Of a stretch of 64,000 bases of DNA, positions 50,393 through 60,074 are shown one piece after another. The DNA lies in assembly GCF_014646215.1 (NCBI RefSeq), contig NZ_BMNA01000003.1:496001-560000 (forward strand), read 5' to 3'. Within the stretch, counting starts at the first letter, position 1. Every line of letters begins with the position of its first letter. The DNA comes from Nakamurella endophytica (GTDB taxonomy: Bacteria; Actinomycetota; Actinomycetes; Mycobacteriales; Nakamurellaceae). A program made the position numbers and the translations under genes. The notes under the pieces were generated by a model, which had not been told where the DNA came from, searched no databases, and was given only the letters and a program-made list of their open reading frames with translations.

Positions 50393-51253
50393 GTGGTGGA
50401 CGTGATCGGCGTGCCGGGGGTGCGCCACGACCGGTTCGCGCCGGACCGGCTGCGCGGCCTCTGGGAGCCCGCCCTGCGCGACGGACTCGAGATCGCGACC
50501 GGCTCCGAGCCCGCACCGTCGTTCGCCCTTGCCTACTACGGCGACCTGTTCGCCCAGGCGCAGACCCTCGCGGACGCCGAGTTCGGCGTCACCAAGGGCG
50601 CCACCGAGGACGGCCAGGTGTGGCCCGCCGAGGACGACGACGTGGCGTTCCTGGCCGCGGCCGCGGACGAGGTGCTGGACGGCCGCCCGGCCCTGCCCGA
50701 CGCGCCGGAGTGGAAGGGTGTCGCACCGGTGCCGCCGGTCCTGCGGCCGGTGCTGCGCAGACTGACGCAGCGGTTCGACATCACCGTGGCGTTGACGTTC
50801 ATCCGGTCGCTGCACCAGGTCAAGGTCTACACGCAGGACGCTCCGCTGGCCGCGTCCATCCGCGCCCAGGTGCGGGCGACGCTCCAGCAGGGCTGCACCG
50901 TCGTGGTGGCGCACTCGCTCGGCTCGGTGGTCACCCTCGAGGTGCTCGCCACGCACCCGGAGCTGCGGGTCGACACCCTGGTCACGGTCGGCTCGCCGCT
51001 GAGCATGCGGCTGCTCAACGGCCGGCTGCCGGCCGCCGCCCGGCGGACGGTGCCGCCCCAGCTGCGTCGCTGGGTCAACGTCTACGACCCGGCGGACCCG
51101 GTGGCCGGAGCCGGGGCGCTCGGCCGGCTGTGGCCGGGCGTGCACGACTTCGAGGTGTCCAACGGCGACGACCCGCACTCCAGCCAGCGGTACCTGGCCA
51201 AGCGCGCCACCGGCCGCGCCGTCGCCCAGTCGCTGGGTTACCTGCCCGGCTGA
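50393..51253 (+). CDS. Alpha/beta hydrolase, convergent with the caspase-NTPase gene
   Basis: 286 residues. The nucleophile elbow is VVVAHSLGSVVTLE (Ser175). A likely Asp is in WVNVYDPADPVAG and a His in WPGVHDFEVSNGDDPHSS, which gives a plausible triad. No signal peptide is seen. The head (VVDVIGVPGVRHDRFAPD) is typical of intracellular lipase-like or thioesterase-like hydrolases; substrate unknown. GTG starts at 50384, 50393 and 50396 are possible; GGGGAAGGG favours 50393. Its last 16 bp overlap the end of the caspase-NTPase-WD40 gene, so the two could be functionally paired. Confidence 0.78.
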   Translation: MVDVIGVPGVRHDRFAPDRLRGLWEPALRDGLEIATGSEPAPSFALAYYGDLFAQAQTLADAEFGVTKGATEDGQVWPAEDDDVAFLAAAADEVLDGRPALPDAPEWKGVAPVPPVLRPVLRRLTQRFDITVALTFIRSLHQVKVYTQDAPLAASIRAQVRATLQQGCTVVVAHSLGSVVTLEVLATHPELRVDTLVTVGSPLSMRLLNGRLPAAARRTVPPQLRRWVNVYDPADPVAGAGALGRLWPGVHDFEVSNGDDPHSSQRYLAKRATGRAVAQSLGYLPG

Positions 51254-54200
51254 GGGTCCAGCGGGACGGCGCCGACCGCGAACACCAGCACCCCGGCGGC
51301 GGTGGCGGCGACGACCCGTCCCGCTCCGGCCGGCGCGAGCGCCACGACCGGCCCGTCGAGCTGCAGCAGCGCGCGGCTCGTCCCACCGAACAGGTCCACC
51401 AGCCGCACCGCGCCGTCGGCGCCGCCGGCCAGCACCCGCCCCGGACCCGGGCCGGCCGGGAGCAGCGCCCGGACGCCCGCGCCGGGCAGTGGCCAGCGGT
51501 GCAGCGGTGCGCCCGTGTCCAGGTCGAGGACGGCCAGGCCGGCCACGTCGGCGACCACCAGACCGGTGCGGGCGTCGCTGAGCGGGACCAGCGCCACCGC
51601 GGCGGCCGGACCCCCGTCGGGGGTGCCGTGCCGGGCGACCAGCCGGCCGTTCGCGAGATCCCACACCGGCACCGCGCCGTCCGCGGTGGCCGCCGCCGCG
51701 ACCGGGAACCGGCCGCCGGTCGCGGCCAGTGCGACGACGGCGGCGGCTCCCGGCAGCGGCTGCGGGCTGGCCGTCCTGGACAGGTCCCAGCGCCGGGCGC
51801 CGTCCGCGCCGCCGGACACCACGGCCGGGCCCGAGGCGGTGCCGGCCACGGCGAGCGCGGTCACCGGCCCGGAGTGGCCGGCGAGGTCCGGACCCAGTGG
51901 CCGGCCGGCGAGCAGGTCGACGACGGACAGCCGACCGTCCGCCCGTCCCCACACGGTGAAGCCGGCGCCGGTGGCCCAGCGTCCGGACACCGCCGCCGTC
52001 ACCGGGACACCCGGCAGGGCTGCGGCGGGACGGGCGTCGCCGGTGGCCGCGGACCACGCCCGCACGCCGCCGTCCCGGTCGGCCGCCGCGACGACGCCGG
52101 ATCCGTCCGCGGTGACCACCGCCGTCGCCGCGGACAGCGCCGCCCGGCCGCCGGACCCCTGCCCGGCCGCGGCCCAGGCCGGGACCGGCACGATGCAGGC
52201 CAACCCGTCGGCGCCGCCTGTGACGACCACGCCGTCGCCGTCCGTTCCGCCGCCGACCTGCACCGCCGTGACCGGGCCGGTGTGCACCGGCAGCGACCCG
52301 AGCGGCGCGGCGGTGTCCAGGTCCCACAGCGTGACCCGGCCCGTGACGTCCCCGGCCACCGCCACCCGGCGACCGTCCGGCAGGCTGGCGGCCCCGACCG
52401 CCCCGAGCTCCTCGCCCGCCGGCAGCACCGCGACCGGCGCGGCGTCCGCGAGACCGGCGACGTGGACGCCTGTCCCGGCCGCGGCGAGCACCAGGCGGCG
52501 TCCGCCGGCCCGGGCGATGGCCATCGCCGTGACCGGCCCGGCGCCCAGCTCCGCGGGGACTGCCACCGGCCGTCCGGTGACCGCGTCCCAGCGTTGCAGC
52601 GCGCCGTCGCGCGCCCCGGTCACCAGGACGGTCGACCCGTCTGCGGCCCGGCCGAGCGCGACCGCGGTGACCGGTGCGCCGCCGGCGGCCCGGGTGACCG
52701 CGCGCAATCCGGTGCCCGACAGCTCCAGCAGGTGCACGCCGCCGTCGTCCGTCCCGGCGGCGACGGCGAGGTCGCCACGCACCGGCCGGCCGACCGAGAC
52801 CGCTCGCACCGCAGCGCCTTCCGCTGGTGTCCAGGGCGGACCGAGGAGGCGCCCCGCCGCGAGGTCCAGCACGTGGAGCGCGCCGGCGGCGTCCGCGACG
52901 ACGCCCACCGCCCGGCCGTCGCGCAGCCGTCCGGTCGCCATCGCGGTCGCCGGTGCGGTGACGACGACCGGATCCCCGGCCCGACCGCCGTCCCGGAGCG
53001 CCCAGAGCCGGACGGTCCCGTCGGCGCCCGCCGTCGCGACCCCGCCCGTGCCGTCCGGGAGACCGACCAGCCCGCAGCCGACGACCGGTCCCCGGTGGCC
53101 CGGCAGCTCCAACCGATCCACCGCCGGTCGCGGTGTGGCCCACAGCGGGACCAGGGTGCCGCCGCCGGACAGGAACGGGCGGAGACCGCCCGCGACGTCC
53201 GGCTCGCCGGACTGCAGCAGGGCCGCCGACAGCACCGCCGCCCTGGCCCCCACCGACGGCGTCCCGCGCAGCCGGTGCGCCACCCGGCGGTAGGCGGCTG
53301 CGACCGTCCTGGCCGCCGGGCGGCGAGCCGCGCCGAGCACGGGCAGCAACCCGTCCGGTTCAGCGTGGACCAGAGCCGGTGCAGCGCCGAGGACGTCGTC
53401 CAGGAGCCCACCGGCCGCGGCGTGTGCGGCGAGGTGTCGTGCCGGGTAGGCGTCGGCAGCCAGATCGGGCCGGGCCAGCAGGGCGCCGGCGATCGCCGCA
53501 TGACGCCCCGCCAGGTACCGCCCGGCCGGGCTGGCCGGATCCCGCTCCGCGCCGGATCCCAGACCCAGGAACCGGTCCGGTGTCGCCGTCGGGTCGGCGG
53601 GATCGAGAGCCAGGACCGCGCTGACGGAGTCGTGGAACGGCCGGTACACCGTCATCCCGCCGTCCAGGTCCCGGACCAGGTATGCACCGGTCCGGCGTCG
53701 CAGCACGTCGTCGATCGCGGTGTCCATGTCCCGCTCGTGCGCCAGTGCCGCGGCCGCGGCCGGCCACACGCCGCGCCACGGGATGCCACGGCCGAGGGCC
53801 AGCGCGGCAGCCTGCAGCACGGCCGCCGCCCGGCGCCGCTGCGCCGGATCGGCGTACTCGGCTTCCAGCTCCGTCCGCAACACCTGGGCGAGACCGGCGA
53901 CGACCGAACCGCGCCAGCGGGTGTCGTGCGGATCCTGCACGTCGTCGCGGGCGGCCAGGGCTTCCGCGGCCAACCGTGCGAGCAGGTACGAGGTACCGAC
54001 CAGTTCGGCGACGGCGGCCGACAGCCGGTGGGCCAGCTCGGGATCGGCACGGTAGCGGGCGGGAGCGGCGCCGCCGCCGTCCCCGGTGATGGTCGCCACG
54101 ACGAGATCGCGGACGTCGCCGGAGGTCCAGTACGGTGCGGCGTCCGCGGGCAGCGCCCGCGCGTGCAACCGCCGCACGGTGGCGCCGGCCAGCGTCCCGG

Positions 54201-55560
54201 CGCTCGCTCCGCCGCCCGGATCGTCCCCCTCGCTCGAGCGCACGCCCACCACCAGCCGGAGCCGGGCGCGGTCCCAGTCCGCGGTGAGCGGGGTCAGCAC
54301 CTCGGCCAGCACCGCGAACGGATCGGCCGCCTCGTCGAGGCCGTCGACGACGAGCGTCCGGACCTCTCCGGTCGCCAGCGCCGAACGGACCCGGTCGACC
54401 TGGGCGGCCGCGGACGCCGCGGCGGGACCGGCCGTCCCGATCCCGAGCCGGGTCACCAGCGCCGCTGCGACGTCCGCCGCCGTCATCCCGGTCACCGACA
54501 GCGCGGCGTCGACCCGGGGACCGTCCCCTGTGCCGGTGCCGGTGCCGGTGCCGGTGCCGGTGCCGGTGCCGGTACCTGTGCCTGTGCCGGCGGCGGCCAG
54601 CTCGGCCAGCCGGGCCAGCGCCGCGGACTTGCCGCACCCGGCGGTCCCGACGAGCACCGTCGCGCCCGGGGCGCCGCGGGTGGCGACGGTCAGCGCGTCC
54701 AGCAGCGCCCGGCGTCCGACGAACCGGCCGGCGCCGGTGAGCGGACCGCGGGCGTCGTCGGGTGTCCCGGCCGGCGGGACGGCCGCCACGTCCGCGGCCC
54801 CCGGCACCGGACGGGTCGCGGCCGCCGGGCCCGCCCGGTGGAGGGGGTTGGGCAGGCACGGCGAGACGCCGCCCCGCGGAAACCTCGGGAACACCACGAC
54901 ATCCTGTGACCCGACGGCGTCGGTGACGGCGCTGAGCACGTCTATCGGCCGCAGGTACGGCTCCAGCGCCGAACCCAGCCGCTCGTCGGTGGCCATGGTC
55001 GCCAGGAACCGCTCGACGGCGCCGGACACCGCGCCCAGCCGGGCCTGTCGGGTCGGCGCGGCGGTCGCGACGCCGATCCAGCCGGACGGCAGCTCGTCGT
55101 CCAGCTTCAGCACCGACTCGGCGATCTGTCCGGCGTGGCAGGTGTCGACGACCACCAGCGCGTGCTGCACGCCGGTGTCCATGATCCAGCCGAGCAACTG
55201 GTCCGTGCGCAGCATGGTCGAGTGCGGCCGCGACCTGTCGCTCTGCCGGAGTACGAGACGGTGTGCGCCGTCGATGATCTCGCCGTGTCCGGTGACGACG
55301 AGCACCAGCGCGTCGGCGGGCCGGATGGCCGTCGTGCCGCACAGCGCGGCGAAGACGTCGGCCGGTGACGGATCCTCGGCCAGCTGCGGGGCCAGGGGCA
55401 CGAACCGCCGCTCGCCGAGCTCCGGCGCGCACAGCCACCGCCGCCACACGGCGATCTCCGACGCCACGTCCAGCGGCGGCCAGAGGTCGTCCTGGTCGTA
55501 CTGCCCGGTGGCCAGCACGACGAGGTGGCGGCGGCGGACCTCGACCTGGTCGGCTCGCAT
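51238..55560 (-). CDS. Caspase-like protease + STAND NTPase + WD40-repeat protein
   Basis: 1,440 residues. A peptidase C14-type (caspase fold) domain at 1-225 has LVLVVTGHGE (His92) and ALVVVDTCHAG (Cys141), the catalytic dyad. A proline/alanine linker leads to a P-loop NTPase at about 280-600: FVGRRALLDAL, Walker A GTAGCGKS (305-312), Walker B LVVDGLDEA (404-411). A helical region (600-800) is followed by a long WD40/beta-propeller array (about 815-1440) with repeats such as GHRGPVVG and VATAGADGTVRLW, enough for roughly two propellers. Such sensor-ATPase-protease proteins act as triggered suicide or defense switches; function here is inferred. The ATG at 55558-55560 follows AAGGGGACGGGG. 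Confidence 0.88.
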   Translation of the reverse strand: MRADQVEVRRRHLVVLATGQYDQDDLWPPLDVASEIAVWRRWLCAPELGERRFVPLAPQLAEDPSPADVFAALCGTTAIRPADALVLVVTGHGEIIDGAHRLVLRQSDRSRPHSTMLRTDQLLGWIMDTGVQHALVVVDTCHAGQIAESVLKLDDELPSGWIGVATAAPTRQARLGAVSGAVERFLATMATDERLGSALEPYLRPIDVLSAVTDAVGSQDVVVFPRFPRGGVSPCLPNPLHRAGPAAATRPVPGAADVAAVPPAGTPDDARGPLTGAGRFVGRRALLDALTVATRGAPGATVLVGTAGCGKSAALARLAELAAAGTGTGTGTGTGTGTGTGTGTGDGPRVDAALSVTGMTAADVAAALVTRLGIGTAGPAAASAAAQVDRVRSALATGEVRTLVVDGLDEAADPFAVLAEVLTPLTADWDRARLRLVVGVRSSEGDDPGGGASAGTLAGATVRRLHARALPADAAPYWTSGDVRDLVVATITGDGGGAAPARYRADPELAHRLSAAVAELVGTSYLLARLAAEALAARDDVQDPHDTRWRGSVVAGLAQVLRTELEAEYADPAQRRRAAAVLQAAALALGRGIPWRGVWPAAAAALAHERDMDTAIDDVLRRRTGAYLVRDLDGGMTVYRPFHDSVSAVLALDPADPTATPDRFLGLGSGAERDPASPAGRYLAGRHAAIAGALLARPDLAADAYPARHLAAHAAAGGLLDDVLGAAPALVHAEPDGLLPVLGAARRPAARTVAAAYRRVAHRLRGTPSVGARAAVLSAALLQSGEPDVAGGLRPFLSGGGTLVPLWATPRPAVDRLELPGHRGPVVGCGLVGLPDGTGGVATAGADGTVRLWALRDGGRAGDPVVVTAPATAMATGRLRDGRAVGVVADAAGALHVLDLAAGRLLGPPWTPAEGAAVRAVSVGRPVRGDLAVAAGTDDGGVHLLELSGTGLRAVTRAAGGAPVTAVALGRAADGSTVLVTGARDGALQRWDAVTGRPVAVPAELGAGPVTAMAIARAGGRRLVLAAAGTGVHVAGLADAAPVAVLPAGEELGAVGAASLPDGRRVAVAGDVTGRVTLWDLDTAAPLGSLPVHTGPVTAVQVGGGTDGDGVVVTGGADGLACIVPVPAWAAAGQGSGGRAALSAATAVVTADGSGVVAAADRDGGVRAWSAATGDARPAAALPGVPVTAAVSGRWATGAGFTVWGRADGRLSVVDLLAGRPLGPDLAGHSGPVTALAVAGTASGPAVVSGGADGARRWDLSRTASPQPLPGAAAVVALAATGGRFPVAAAATADGAVPVWDLANGRLVARHGTPDGGPAAAVALVPLSDARTGLVVADVAGLAVLDLDTGAPLHRWPLPGAGVRALLPAGPGPGRVLAGGADGAVRLVDLFGGTSRALLQLDGPVVALAPAGAGRVVAATAAGVLVFAVGAVPLDPQPGR
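54529..54588. repeat. Hexanucleotide repeat encoding (Gly-Thr)10 in the NTPase domain
   Basis: Ten hexamers (six of GGTGCC on the + strand, one GGTACC and three TGTGCC) run for 60 bp. They encode ten Gly-Thr dipeptides at residues 325-344, just after the Walker A helix. Copy-number change would keep the frame. Confidence 0.85.
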
Positions 55561-55649
55561 CCCCGTCCCCTTCTCGGCCCGTCCGCCTCCGACCGCGCGG
55601 GTCGACCGCACCCTAACCGGCGGTCCCGGCGCCGGTGGTGGTTCCGGGG

Positions 55650-56486
55650 TCAGACGGAGGCGGCGGCCATCGAGATCCGCGACGGCGCGGTCAACCCGCC
55701 CGGACGGTCACCGAACCAGCGGTCCGCCGCCTCCTGCGGCGACAACAGGTGCACCGACCGGAATCCCGCCGCGCGTAGCTCGGCCACCATCTCGTCGGGC
55801 TCGTGGAAGCTCCGGAACGGTTCGCCGAGCCCGGCCGCCCGGTCCGCGATCCACCCGGGACCGGCGCCCGGCGGCAGCGGCCGGGCGTACGACAGCACCA
55901 GCCCGCTCCCCGCCGGGTAGCGGGCCAGCACCTCCAGCACGCTGCGCACGGCGTCCGGCGACAGGTACATGGCGACGCCCAGCCACGAGGTGAACAGCGG
56001 CCGCCCGCCGTCGACGCCGATCCTGTCCAGCGCCTGCGACAGCGGTTCGGACTCGAGGTCCACGGCGCCGTAGACGGTGCCGGCGGGCTCCGGGAGGCCG
56101 GCGGCCCGCAGCCGCTCGCGTTTCGCCGCCTGGCTGGCCGGCTGGTCCACCTCGAACACCCGTAGCCCGCCGGCCCAGGCCGGCCGGCGGTAGGCGAAGG
56201 TGTCCAGGCCGGCGCCGAGGACGACGTACTGGTCCGTGCCGGCGCGGACCGCACGTTCCAGCTCCTCCTCGGCCCACCGGCTGCGCAGCAGCACGTGGGT
56301 CCGCAGTGCCCGCGCCCGCGGCGAGTCGAACCGCTCCGGATGCTCGTCGACCACCCGTCGCTCGTCGCTGGTGAGCAACCGGACGGACACCGGGTCGTCG
56401 ACCAGCCGCGGCGGTGGGTCGACCAGCTGGTGCACCGCGCGGAGCACGGCCACGCCCTCCGCCGTCCGGCTCGCCCGTGCCGCCAT
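55650..56486 (-). CDS. SAM-dependent methyltransferase, leucine carboxyl methyltransferase-like (TIGR00027 type)
   Basis: 278 residues. The family signature is VVLGAGLDTFAYRRPAWAGG (SAM binding), then VFEVDQPASQAAKRERL, FTSWLGVAMYLSPDAV and VLSYARPLPP. These class I methyltransferases (PPM/LCMT fold, abundant in actinobacteria) methylate small molecules or proteins; substrates are mostly unknown. The ATG at 56484-56486 has GGATGCGGGGGCG before it. The caspase-type gene begins 89 bp downstream on the same strand, so co-transcription is possible. Confidence 0.86.
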   Translation of the reverse strand: MAARASRTAEGVAVLRAVHQLVDPPPRLVDDPVSVRLLTSDERRVVDEHPERFDSPRARALRTHVLLRSRWAEEELERAVRAGTDQYVVLGAGLDTFAYRRPAWAGGLRVFEVDQPASQAAKRERLRAAGLPEPAGTVYGAVDLESEPLSQALDRIGVDGGRPLFTSWLGVAMYLSPDAVRSVLEVLARYPAGSGLVLSYARPLPPGAGPGWIADRAAGLGEPFRSFHEPDEMVAELRAAGFRSVHLLSPQEAADRWFGDRPGGLTAPSRISMAAASV

Positions 56487-56657
56487 CGCGCCCCCGCATC
56501 CGTCCGACGCGTTCCCTCCCGGAAGTGTTCGCCCCAGGATGCGCCACCGGCCGCGGGCAGGCGGCGGCGATGTGCACGGCGGCACCCCGCTGTCGGTCCG
56601 GCGACCTAGTCTCGGACCCGTGCAGGCACGGGGTGGGACGGACGGCGGGGGGCTGCG

Positions 56658-59600
56658 GTGACGCTGCACCTGCACCGCGCCGAACGCGCCGACCGGCTGG
56701 TCGGCGGGCTGGCCGACCTCTTGACCGCGCCCGGGGCCGACCCGTTCGCCGCCGAGGTGGTGGCCGTGCCGGCCCGCGGGGTCGAGCGATGGCTGACCCA
56801 GCAGCTCTCGCACCGGCTCGGCGCGGCCGACGGTCGGGCCGACGGCGTGTGCGCCGGGGTGCGGTTCCCGTCACCGCGCGAACTGGTGTCGGAGGTGCTG
56901 TCCGTCGCCGACCACGACCCGTGGAGCCCGGACAGCCTGACCTGGCCGGTGCTGCAGGTGCTGGACGAGGCCGCGGGCGAGGCGTGGTGCGCCATGGTCA
57001 GCCGGCATCTGGGGTACCTCGACGAGTCCCCGCTCGCCGCGCACCGCCGCGGCCGGCGCTACGCGGTCGCCCGCCGGCTGGCCGGCCTGTTCCACACCTA
57101 CGCGCAGGACCGGCCCGGCATGCTCGCCGAGTGGCTGGCCGGCCGGGACACCGACGGCCTCGGCGACCCGCTCCCGGCGGACCTGCGCTGGGAGGCCGAG
57201 CTGTGGCGCCGGGTCCGCGGAGTGCTCCCCGGTCCCGATCCGGTGCAGCGGGTGGTGGCGGCCGCCACGCTCCTGCGGACCGATCCCGCGGCGACCGACC
57301 TGCCGGCCCGGCTGTCGGTGTTCGGCCCCACCCGGCTGCCCAGGACCCACCTGCGGCTGCTGGACGCGCTGGCCGTGCACCGCGACGTCCACCTGTGGCT
57401 GCCGCACCCGTCCCCGGCACTGTGGCAGCGGGTGGCCGCGGCGGGCTTCCCGGTCGGCGGACCGGGAACGGTCGGCACCGGCCGCGCGGCCCTGCCCCGC
57501 CGGGACGACCCGACCGTGACGGTGCCCCGCCACCCGCTGCTGGCCTCGCTCGCCCGGGACGCCCGGGAGCTGCAGGTGGTGCTCGCCCAGGAGGGCACCG
57601 GCGGAGCCGGCCTGCAGGACCACCACCACGCCGAGGCCGGGCGACCGGCCGGCACGCTGCTCGAGCTCCTGCAGGCCCGCCTCCGGGACGACGACGTTCC
57701 GGCGGACCTGACCACCGTGGCCCCGGACGACCGGTCGGTGCAGGTCCACGCCTGCCACGGCCCGCACCGGCAGGTCGAGGTGCTGCGCGACGCGCTGGTC
57801 GGCATGCTCGACCGGGACCCGTCGCTGGAACCGCGGGACGTGCTGGTCATGTGCCCGGACATCGAGGCCTACGCGCCGCTGGTGGCGGCCGCGTTCGGGC
57901 TGGCCGACGTGGTGGGCGACGGGACGGACGGGCGGGGCCACCCGGGGCACCGGCTCCGCGTCCGGCTCGCCGACCGTGCCCTGCACCAGACGAACCCGTT
58001 GCTGGCGACCGTCGACAAGCTGCTCACCCTGGCCGACGGCCGGGTCACCGCCTCCCAGGTGCTCGACCTGGCCGCCTGGGGCCCGGTGCGGCTGCGGTTC
58101 CGCTTCGACGACGACGACCTCGACCGGCTCGGCCGCTGGGTGATGGACGCCGGGGTGCGGTGGGGCCTGGACGCCCCGCACCGCCGCCGGTTCAAGCTCG
58201 ACGCGTTCGGCCAGAACACCTGGCGCGCGGGCCTGGACCGCATCCTGCTGGGCGTGGCCATGGCCGACGAGGACCACAACACGCTGGGCGTGGCGCTGCC
58301 GCTGGACGACGTCGGCTCCGGGGACGTCGACCTGGCCGGCCGGCTGGCCGAGCTGCTCGACCGGCTGCGCAGCTCCCTCGAGACCCTCACCGGACCCCGG
58401 TCGCTGCAGCAGTGGCTCGACGCCCTGGAGCGGGCGCTGGGCCTGCTGACCCGGGTGACCGGTACCGACAGCTGGCAGCTCACCGAGGTCCGGCGCGAGT
58501 TCGCCGACGTCGCGGATCAGGCGGGCGACCGCGCGGCGACCGCCCTGCTCGGCCTCCCCGACGTCCGGGCGCTGCTGCAGGGCAGGCTGGCCGGCCGGCC
58601 GACCCGCGCCAACTTCCGCAGCGGCACACTGACCGTCTGCACCATGGTGCCGATGCGGTCGGTGCCGCATCGGGTGGTGTGCCTGCTCGGGCTGGACGAC
58701 GGCGTCTTCCCGCGCAACGTCCGTACCGACGGCGACGACGTGCTGGCCCGGCGGCCGGCGGTGGGGGAGCGGGACGCCCGCGGCGAGGACCGCCAGCTCC
58801 TGCTGGACGCGGTGCTGGCCGCCACCGAGCACCTCGTCGTCACCTATGCCGGGGCCGACGAGCGGACCGGGGTCGAGCGGCCGCCGGCCGTCCCGATCGG
58901 CGAGCTGCTGGACGCGCTCGACCGGACCGCCCGCCCGGTCGACCCGTCGCGCCGGGTGCGCGACCAGGTGCTGGTCCGGCATCCGCTGCAGCCCTTCGAC
59001 CCGCGCAACCTGCACCCCCGGGTGCTGGGCACCGACGGCCCGTTCAGCTACGACCCGTCCGCCCTGGCCGGGGCCCGGGCGGCGGCCGGCCCGCGCCGCC
59101 CGCCGCCGGTGTTCCTGCCGGCGGAGCTGCCACCGCGTCCGGCCGCGGACGTCGAGCTGGCCGACCTGGTCGCGCTGCTCACCCACCCGGTCAAGGGCTT
59201 CCTGCGGCAGCGGCTCGACCTGGCCATCCGGTACGACGAGGACGAGCCCGACGACCGGATGAGCGTCGCCCTGGACTCCCTGGAGCAGTGGCAGATCGGC
59301 GACCGGCTGCTGCGGGACCGGCTGGCCGGGGCGGACGCCGACGCCTGCCGGCAGGCCGAGTGGCGCCGCGGCACGCTGCCGCCCGGGCCGCTCGGCGACC
59401 GCACGCTCGGCGACCTGCTGCGCAACGTCGAGCCGCTGGTCGAGCGGACGGCGCCGCTGCGCGTCGACCCGGCCCGCGCCGTCGACGTGGCCGTCCCGCT
59501 GCCGGACGGGCGGCAGCTGCGCGGCACGGTCAGCGGCGTGCACGGCACGCGGCTGCTCACCGTCACCTACAGCAAGCTCGGCAGCCGGCCGCAGCTCACC

Positions 59601-60074
59601 GCCTGGATCGGGCTGCTGGCGCTGGCCGCCGCGCACCCCGGCGTCGACTGGACGGCCGTGGTGGTCGCTCGGGGGAGCTCCACCACACCGCAGACGGCGA
59701 CGTTCGGCCCGCTCGAGCAGCCTGCCGCCCTGCGGACGCTGGCCGAGCTGGTCGACCTGTACGACCGCGGTCTGTGCGCGCCGCTCCCGCTGCCGCTGAA
59801 GACCGGCGAGGCCTACGCCAACGGGCGGCTGTGGAACCCCGACGCCGAGGACGCCGTCCGCGCGGCCCAGGACAAGTGGACGACCCGCAAGTTCCCCGGC
59901 GAGGACGCCGACCACTCGCACGTCCGGGTGTGGGGTCGGCGCACGCTGACCGACCTGATGGCGGCCCGCCCGGCGGACGACGAGCGGTGGACCGGCGAGC
60001 AGTCCCGGTTCGGCGAGCTCGCCCGCCGGCTGTGGACGCCGCTGCTCGAGCACCGGGTGCGGGGGGCGTTGTGA
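56658..60074 (+). CDS. recC: Exodeoxyribonuclease V gamma chain
   Basis: 1,138 residues, normal RecC length. It begins VTLHLHRAERADRLVGGLADLL; the family stretches VVAVPARGVERWLTQQLSHRL and LSVFGPTRLPRTHLRLLDAL lie in the first third, VHACHGPHRQVEVLRDALVGM in the middle, and PMRSVPHRVVCLLGLDDGVF further on. RecC has an inactive helicase/nuclease fold that splits the DNA strands and scans for Chi. The GTG start is the only one close to the family N-terminus. The stop overlaps the recB start by 4 bp, so recC-recB-recD are coupled. Confidence 0.92.
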   Translation: MTLHLHRAERADRLVGGLADLLTAPGADPFAAEVVAVPARGVERWLTQQLSHRLGAADGRADGVCAGVRFPSPRELVSEVLSVADHDPWSPDSLTWPVLQVLDEAAGEAWCAMVSRHLGYLDESPLAAHRRGRRYAVARRLAGLFHTYAQDRPGMLAEWLAGRDTDGLGDPLPADLRWEAELWRRVRGVLPGPDPVQRVVAAATLLRTDPAATDLPARLSVFGPTRLPRTHLRLLDALAVHRDVHLWLPHPSPALWQRVAAAGFPVGGPGTVGTGRAALPRRDDPTVTVPRHPLLASLARDARELQVVLAQEGTGGAGLQDHHHAEAGRPAGTLLELLQARLRDDDVPADLTTVAPDDRSVQVHACHGPHRQVEVLRDALVGMLDRDPSLEPRDVLVMCPDIEAYAPLVAAAFGLADVVGDGTDGRGHPGHRLRVRLADRALHQTNPLLATVDKLLTLADGRVTASQVLDLAAWGPVRLRFRFDDDDLDRLGRWVMDAGVRWGLDAPHRRRFKLDAFGQNTWRAGLDRILLGVAMADEDHNTLGVALPLDDVGSGDVDLAGRLAELLDRLRSSLETLTGPRSLQQWLDALERALGLLTRVTGTDSWQLTEVRREFADVADQAGDRAATALLGLPDVRALLQGRLAGRPTRANFRSGTLTVCTMVPMRSVPHRVVCLLGLDDGVFPRNVRTDGDDVLARRPAVGERDARGEDRQLLLDAVLAATEHLVVTYAGADERTGVERPPAVPIGELLDALDRTARPVDPSRRVRDQVLVRHPLQPFDPRNLHPRVLGTDGPFSYDPSALAGARAAAGPRRPPPVFLPAELPPRPAADVELADLVALLTHPVKGFLRQRLDLAIRYDEDEPDDRMSVALDSLEQWQIGDRLLRDRLAGADADACRQAEWRRGTLPPGPLGDRTLGDLLRNVEPLVERTAPLRVDPARAVDVAVPLPDGRQLRGTVSGVHGTRLLTVTYSKLGSRPQLTAWIGLLALAAAHPGVDWTAVVVARGSSTTPQTATFGPLEQPAALRTLAELVDLYDRGLCAPLPLPLKTGEAYANGRLWNPDAEDAVRAAQDKWTTRKFPGEDADHSHVRVWGRRTLTDLMAARPADDERWTGEQSRFGELARRLWTPLLEHRVRGAL

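Noticed and set aside
51302-53293. A 663-codon + strand frame, Ser/Thr/Pro/Ala-rich, resembling a mucin-like wall protein
   Set aside because: It mirrors the WD40 repeats of the opposite strand and has neither a signal peptide nor a ribosome site.
54529-54588. CRISPR-like short repeat
   Set aside because: The units are adjacent hexamers without spacers, inside a coding frame.
49123-54909. A 1,928-codon open frame on the + strand across the sigma factor, hydrolase and caspase-NTPase region
   Set aside because: It is a by-product of high G+C: the protein is a long Arg/Gly/Pro/Ala mix with no motifs, and it runs over three genes with clear family signatures in other frames.
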